DNA of 42,748 nt from Lachnospiraceae bacterium (GTDB taxonomy: Bacteria; Bacillota; Clostridia; Lachnospirales; Lachnospiraceae). Below are positions 38,867 through 42,748 of this stretch, one piece after another. The notes under the pieces are model-generated. The model was not told the origin of the DNA and did no database searches. It saw only the letters and a list, made by a program, of their open reading frames with translations. The stretch is from the NCBI GenBank assembly GCA_017482485.1, contig JAFUMV010000115.1, positions 1 to 42,748 on the forward strand, read 5' to 3'. Position numbers and translations under genes: made by a program. Every line of letters starts with the position of its first letter. Position 1 is the first letter of the stretch.

Positions 38867-39916
38867 ATGCTCCACAGCCAAAACACCCTTACAAATCTTC
38901 AAATTGCTGCCTTCTGCAGTCAGATGTCCATGATTTTGCGTTCCGGTCTGTCTGCTGCCGAAGGGGCTGCCGTTCTCGGTGCCGATGCCCCCAAAGAAGA
39001 CCAGGCGCTGTATACTAAGCTTTTGAAGTCACTGGAAAACGGCGACTCTCTTGGAACTGCCATGCGCAGTCAGGGCAGTTTTCCCGATTATGCCTGTGAT
39101 ATGGTGGAACTTGGCAGCTTTTCCGGAAACACAGATGCAGTCCTTTCTTCCCTTTCCGATCATTATGAAAGAGAGGAAGAAATCGCTTCTGCCCTTAAGA
39201 GCGCGGTCACTTATCCCGGTGTCATGATCTGTATGATGGCGGCTGTGATAATTGTGCTCATCACCAAAGTCCTCCCCGTTTTCGATCAGGTCTTTTCGCA
39301 GCTGGGCAGCGGTCTTTTGGGCTTTTCCAGAGGGCTTTTGCGGCTGGGTACCTGGCTGGAACGATATGCGGTATTTTTTGTGACGCTTCTTTTTCTCACA
39401 GTCATCGGCATATATCTGATGGGGAAAACCAAAAAGGGAAGGCAATCTCTTCAAAAGCTTTTATATGCTTTTCCGCCCGTCCGCCGTCTGAAGCAGCAGA
39501 TCGAAGTCGGACGTTTCGCAGACGGTCTTTGCATTGCCCTTTCCAGCGGTCTTTCTGTGGAAGAGGGGCTTCAGCTTTCCGCCCGGCTCATCACGGATTC
39601 TGAACTCTCTCAAAAAGCGAATTCATGCCTGAAGTCTTATCGGGAAGGCGCTTCTTTTTCGGATGCAATTGCCGGCTCGGAAATTTTCCCGGCACTGCAG
39701 ACCAGAATGCTTGCCGTAGGATGCCAGGCAGGCGCTGTCGAAACCGTTCTGCGCCGGATTTCCGAACAGAATACACGTCAGAGCAATGAACAGATTTCCC
39801 GCCTTCTGGGTATTCTGGAACCGGCGCTTGTGGCACTGCTTTCCTGTATTGTCGGACTGATTTTATTATCCGTCATGCTGCCTCTTTTAGGCATCATGTC
39901 GGGCATTGGCCTGTGA
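38867..39916 (+). CDS. Type IV pilus/type II secretion inner-membrane platform protein (PilC/GspF)
   Basis: 349 residues. Seen: two T2SSF domains (about 10-130, FCSQMSMILRSGLSAAEGA; about 210-330, FADGLCIALSSGLSVEEGLQLSARL), each followed by a membrane segment (about 115-140, 165-187, 320-345). The usual N-terminal cytoplasmic extension of PilC (about 50 residues) is missing. The start at 38867 follows AAAGGA, 11 bases after the lipoprotein stop codon. Known: it anchors the assembly ATPase and builds pili from membrane pilins. Confidence 0.9.
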   Translation: MLHSQNTLTNLQIAAFCSQMSMILRSGLSAAEGAAVLGADAPKEDQALYTKLLKSLENGDSLGTAMRSQGSFPDYACDMVELGSFSGNTDAVLSSLSDHYEREEEIASALKSAVTYPGVMICMMAAVIIVLITKVLPVFDQVFSQLGSGLLGFSRGLLRLGTWLERYAVFFVTLLFLTVIGIYLMGKTKKGRQSLQKLLYAFPPVRRLKQQIEVGRFADGLCIALSSGLSVEEGLQLSARLITDSELSQKANSCLKSYREGASFSDAIAGSEIFPALQTRMLAVGCQAGAVETVLRRISEQNTRQSNEQISRLLGILEPALVALLSCIVGLILLSVMLPLLGIMSGIGL

Positions 39917-39932
39917 ATGGAAGGAATTTGAA

Positions 39933-40235
39933 ATGAAACTTTTTTCTCCTAAAAATATTGTACTGGTGTTTGCAGTTTTCCTACTTCTTTCTGCATTTGT
40001 ATGCGGCACTTCAGACCTCTCTGCCCAAAGCGCCGCCAGACAAAAGCAAAGTCTGGAAGAAGCGCTTCGGCGCAGCATTATCACCTGCTATGCCCAAAAC
40101 GGATTTTATCCTGAGAGTCTGGAGTATCTGCTGTCCCACTACCCCATTCTCTATGATGACTCCCGCTACATCATCCATTATCAGCCCGTGGCCTCCAACC
40201 TGATGCCCGATGTCACAGTTTTGGAAAGGAAATGA
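39933..40235 (+). CDS. Small single-span protein of the pilus-like operon
   Basis: 100 residues. Seen: one N-terminal membrane helix (about 8-28), then an amphipathic helix (QSLEEALRRSIITCYAQ) and a short C-terminal domain GFYPESLEYLLSHYPILYDDSRYIIHYQPVASNLMPDVTVLE. The layout resembles a minor pilin, but there is no prepilin cleavage motif. The start at 39933 follows AAGGA. It overlaps the next gene's first possible ATG. Function unknown; an alignment or assembly subunit of the pilus is inferred from context. Confidence 0.7.
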   Translation: MKLFSPKNIVLVFAVFLLLSAFVCGTSDLSAQSAARQKQSLEEALRRSIITCYAQNGFYPESLEYLLSHYPILYDDSRYIIHYQPVASNLMPDVTVLERK

Positions 40236-40240
40236 TGACC

Positions 40241-40732
40241 ATGTACAGATTACATAGTGAAAAAAAGCATTCAGCGGACTTTCCGTTTATCTTGACGCTG
40301 CTGGGTGTTTTTACCATATCAGCTCTGCTCGTGACCCTATTTGGTGCCAATATCTATCGTCACATTGTAAGCGAATCGCAGACCGGTTATGAAAAGAGCG
40401 CTTCTCTTTCCTATATGCGCGAAAAACTCCGCCAGAATGACCGTGCCGGTGCGATCAGTCTGATTGAAGTGGACGGAACCGATGTGCTGTCCATAGAAGC
40501 CGATTTTCCGGACAACAGCTTTGTGACATGGATCTATTTTCAGGATGGCGCTTTAAAAGAGCTCTTTTGCAAAAAGGACAACCCGATTTCTCTCTCCGCA
40601 GGGCAAGCGCTTCTTACGCTTTCGGATTTTTCCATGGCGCAGCTGTCGGACTCGAGTTTTTTATTCTGCGCCACCGCAAAGGACGGCTCATTTCAGGAGC
40701 TCACCGTAACCCTTCACACTGCAGCCGACTAA
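40241..40732 (+). CDS. DUF4860-like single-span protein of the pilus-like operon
   Basis: 163 residues. Seen: a membrane helix at about 16-38 (FILTLLGVFTISALLVTLFGANIY) and an extracytoplasmic beta-rich domain with short strands (ISLIEVDGTDVLSIEAD, FVTWIYFQDGALKELFC). ATGs at 40232, 40235 and 40241 are all possible; the last is 9-10 bases from AAAGGA and is preferred. The first would overlap the previous stop (ATGA). I recall the fold as DUF4860, with no known function; a minor pilin-like role is inferred. Confidence 0.7.
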   Translation: MYRLHSEKKHSADFPFILTLLGVFTISALLVTLFGANIYRHIVSESQTGYEKSASLSYMREKLRQNDRAGAISLIEVDGTDVLSIEADFPDNSFVTWIYFQDGALKELFCKKDNPISLSAGQALLTLSDFSMAQLSDSSFLFCATAKDGSFQELTVTLHTAAD

Positions 40733-40744
40733 ACAGGAGGACTC

Positions 40745-41128
40745 ATGAAAACCCGCTCCCGAACCAGCCTATTTTTGATGGAACTCATGCTGTCCATACT
40801 CCTGTTTTCCCTTTGCAGCGCCGTCTGCGTCAAACTTTTTGTGGGCGCCTGGCAGACCGAAAAAAAGGCCCAGGCTCTCACGAAAGCGGCTCTTATTACA
40901 GACAGCATTGCCGCTTCCATTCAGCAGGAACGCTGTCTTCCCGCCGAAACCGTAAAGTTCTATGACAGCAATTTTATTCCCTGCGACAGGCCCGATGCCG
41001 TCTGGATGCTGAAAATTCAGGATATTCCCGGCAAAACCGTTCGTCAGGTCAAACTAACAGTCACCCCCATCGACTCTGTCGATCAAAACGGCACTGACAT
41101 TTTATATGCGCTTGACGCCGGTTATTAA
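40745..41128 (+). CDS. Prepilin-like minor pilin
   Basis: 127 residues. Seen: a short basic leader MKTRSRTS followed by LFLMELMLSILLFSLCSAV. If cut after Ser 8, Glu 13 is at +5, the position conserved in type IV prepilins, although the usual Gly at -1 is Ser. The rest is a small alpha/beta domain with two Cys. GGAGG lies 6 bases before the ATG. Inferred: substrate of a prepilin peptidase that is not in the window. Confidence 0.7.
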   Translation: MKTRSRTSLFLMELMLSILLFSLCSAVCVKLFVGAWQTEKKAQALTKAALITDSIAASIQQERCLPAETVKFYDSNFIPCDRPDAVWMLKIQDIPGKTVRQVKLTVTPIDSVDQNGTDILYALDAGY

Positions 41129-41145
41129 AGATAGAGGATATTTTC

Positions 41146-41619
41146 ATGAAAAAGAAATCAACGCTTCCATTACAGACCGGACTTTCTTTATTACTGGTGG
41201 TTTTTATCATCCTCAGTCTTGTCACCTTTGCGGTTCTCTCCTATGTGAGCGCACGGAGAGATCTTTCCGATGCGCAGCAGACCGCCGACCGCACAAGCCT
41301 GTATTATGAAGCCGATCTGTCCGCCAGAATAACGCTCAGTAAAATAGACCAAACACTGAGCCAAATATATGATGGGCTTCCTCAAAAAGCGGAGGCAGCA
41401 TTCCTTTCCGAATGCCGGAATGCCTTCCCTCAGATGCAGGACAACCATTTAACCTTCATTGAAAAAATGGGAGACGCCCAAATTCTGCAGGCAGTTCTTA
41501 CCATTCAGATGCCCAAAGATGCATCGGGTTCTTTCTATCGGATTGAAAAATGGCAGATTGTGACTGCCGAGCACTGGAATGCAGACGATTCTCTTCCGGT
41601 CTTTTCATCTGAAGACTGA
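41146..41619 (+). CDS. Single-span pilus-associated protein (PilX-like layout)
   Basis: 157 residues. Seen: MKKKSTLPLQTGLSLLLVVFIILSLVTFAVLSYVSARRDLSDAQQ, a pilin-like hydrophobic helix without a Glu at +5, followed by a long helix and a small beta domain ending in an acidic tail. No sequence family is recognised. The layout recalls PilX/GspK-like minor components. It is 17 bases after the minor pilin and 60 bases before pilT. Confidence 0.65.
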   Translation: MKKKSTLPLQTGLSLLLVVFIILSLVTFAVLSYVSARRDLSDAQQTADRTSLYYEADLSARITLSKIDQTLSQIYDGLPQKAEAAFLSECRNAFPQMQDNHLTFIEKMGDAQILQAVLTIQMPKDASGSFYRIEKWQIVTAEHWNADDSLPVFSSED

Positions 41620-41679
41620 CGCACCAGAAAAAAAGCCCTGCCACAAAATAACACGCAACCATAAACGGAGGAATCCACC

Positions 41680-42741
41680 ATGGAACTGATCAATCTTCTC
41701 ACCGATGCGGTAAACGATCATGCTTCAGATATTTTCATCGTTGCCGGCCGTCCCTATTCCTACAAAAAAAACGGAGAAATTGTAAAATATTCAGATCGGC
41801 TCATGCCCGATGACACCAACCGGCTTATACAGGAAATCTACAGGCTGGCTTCCAACAGGGAAATGCAGTATTTTCTCCAGCATGGCGATGATGACTTTTC
41901 CTTTGCGCTGCCGGGCCTTGCCAGATTTCGTGTCAGCACCTATAAACAGCGCGGCTCATGTGCTGCTGTCATCAGGGTTATCAATTTCACACTGCCCGAC
42001 CCGGCCGTCCTGGAAATTCCGGAACGCATTCTGTCTCTGGGTGAACTGCAAAAAGGAATGGTTCTTGTCACAGGCCCTGCCGGAAGCGGAAAATCCACAA
42101 CCCTTGCCTGTATTATCGACTATATTAACTGTCACAAGGACTACCATATCATCACGCTGGAAGATCCGCTGGAATTTCTCCATTCCCATAAAAACAGCAT
42201 TGTCAGTCAGCGGGAAATTTCTGCCGATACAGACAGCTATATCACTGCCCTGCGCGCTTCCCTGCGTCAGAGCCCGGATGTCATTCTGCTGGGCGAAATG
42301 CGGGATTACGAAACCATCGATGTGGCAATGACTGCCGCCGAAACGGGACACCTGATTTTTTCCACGCTCCACACCCTGGGTGCTGCCAAAACAATCGACC
42401 GCATCATTGATGTATTTCCCGCCAATCAGCAGCATCAGATCGCGCTGCGGCTGTCCATGACGCTGCAGGCAGTGGTTTCTCAGCAGCTGGTTCCCGATGT
42501 GAACGGCAACCGGATTCCCGCTTTTGAAATTATGATGCTCACGCCCGCCATCCGCAATATGATCCGTGACGGCAAAATCCCCCAGATTGAGGGCCTCTTA
42601 TCGGGAGCTTCCACCGCAGACATGCTCTCCATGGATCAGAGTCTTATCGATTTGTACCGGGCGGGCCGTATAACCAAAGACACCGCTTACAGCTACGCAT
42701 TTCATCAGGAATCCATGAAACGCAAACTGGAGTTATTTTAA
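41680..42741 (+). CDS. PilT-like pilus retraction ATPase
   Basis: 353 residues, hexameric cytosolic ATPase. Seen: an N-terminal PAS-like domain (about 1-100, HASDIFIVAGRPYSYKKNGEIV), Walker A GPAGSGKST (132-140), the Asp box LEDPLEF (160-166), Walker B RQSPDVILLGEMRD (about 196-209), the His box ETGHLIFSTLHT (221-232) and the PilT-type AIRNMIRDGKIPQI. Known: PilT depolymerises type IV pili. No PilB assembly ATPase, major pilin or prepilin peptidase is in the window; they may follow, since the window ends 7 bases after this stop. Confidence 0.9.
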   Translation: MELINLLTDAVNDHASDIFIVAGRPYSYKKNGEIVKYSDRLMPDDTNRLIQEIYRLASNREMQYFLQHGDDDFSFALPGLARFRVSTYKQRGSCAAVIRVINFTLPDPAVLEIPERILSLGELQKGMVLVTGPAGSGKSTTLACIIDYINCHKDYHIITLEDPLEFLHSHKNSIVSQREISADTDSYITALRASLRQSPDVILLGEMRDYETIDVAMTAAETGHLIFSTLHTLGAAKTIDRIIDVFPANQQHQIALRLSMTLQAVVSQQLVPDVNGNRIPAFEIMMLTPAIRNMIRDGKIPQIEGLLSGASTADMLSMDQSLIDLYRAGRITKDTAYSYAFHQESMKRKLELF

Positions 42742-42748
42742 ATCCTGT

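Noticed and set aside
1-42748. Prophage, transposase, integrase, restriction or toxin-antitoxin genes
   Set aside because: None of the real genes has these features, and gene order is that of stable chromosome.

Overview
The window reads as ordinary chromosome of a moderate-GC, Gram-positive anaerobe of the Clostridia, most likely Lachnospiraceae. The grounds are AGGAGG-type ribosome binding sites, sigma-A promoters that often have a TGn extended -10, ECF-type vitamin transporters with separate S components, a folT gene behind a tetrahydrofolate riboswitch, PadR/DUF1700/DUF4097/PspC envelope genes, the pyrH-frr-uppS-cdsA-dxr-rseP block and a short type IV pilus-like operon. The assignment is inference from gene content; no rRNA is present. 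I see no tRNA, CRISPR array, prophage or insertion sequence.
Layout. 0.2-6.3 kb: mscL with a zinc-ribbon tail, a divergent membrane-anchored propeller-like protein on an apparently leaderless mRNA, a zinc-ribbon/SPFH pair resembling Bacillus YdjG/YdjI, and a TRIC-type channel with an AraC regulator. 6.5-11 kb: a heterodimeric ABC exporter and a DegV fatty-acid-binding protein. 11.2-13.9 kb: a zinc/cadmium efflux operon (ArsR/SmtB regulator, free HMA metallochaperone, P1B-2 ATPase) with promoter and operator visible. 13.9-18 kb: GH35 and GH88 glycosidases with a divergent AraC regulator. 18-22.5 kb: a MarR-controlled heterodimeric ABC exporter with a perfect consensus promoter and a palindromic operator.
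22.6-24.3 kb: an ECF S component and a pyridoxal/pyridoxamine kinase, separated by a dispersed repeat and a terminator hairpin. 24.3-28.6 kb: six co-directional genes (PadR, DUF1700, DUF4097, PspC, KdpD-like kinase, KdpE-like regulator) behind a promoter covered by two near-identical operator repeats. 28.6-30.1 kb: a second copy of the dispersed repeat in inverse orientation, ybaK, folT and the THF riboswitch. 30.2-32.5 kb: a DUF1624 membrane acyltransferase and a CPA2 antiporter. 32.5-37.8 kb: rseP, dxr, cdsA, uppS, frr and pyrH, all on the minus strand. 37.9-42.7 kb: a divergent operon with a transglutaminase lipoprotein, a PilC/GspF platform protein, four small single-span or pilin-like proteins and a PilT ATPase; it reaches within 7 bases of the window end and probably continues.
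The strongest leads for new biology are the two-copy structured repeat (23.3 and 28.6 kb), the type IV pilus-like operon that opens with a transglutaminase lipoprotein, the PadR-to-KdpDE envelope-stress module, and several unannotated control elements: the leaderless promoter, the MarR, PadR and GH88 operators, and hairpins in the pyrH leader and between frr and uppS.
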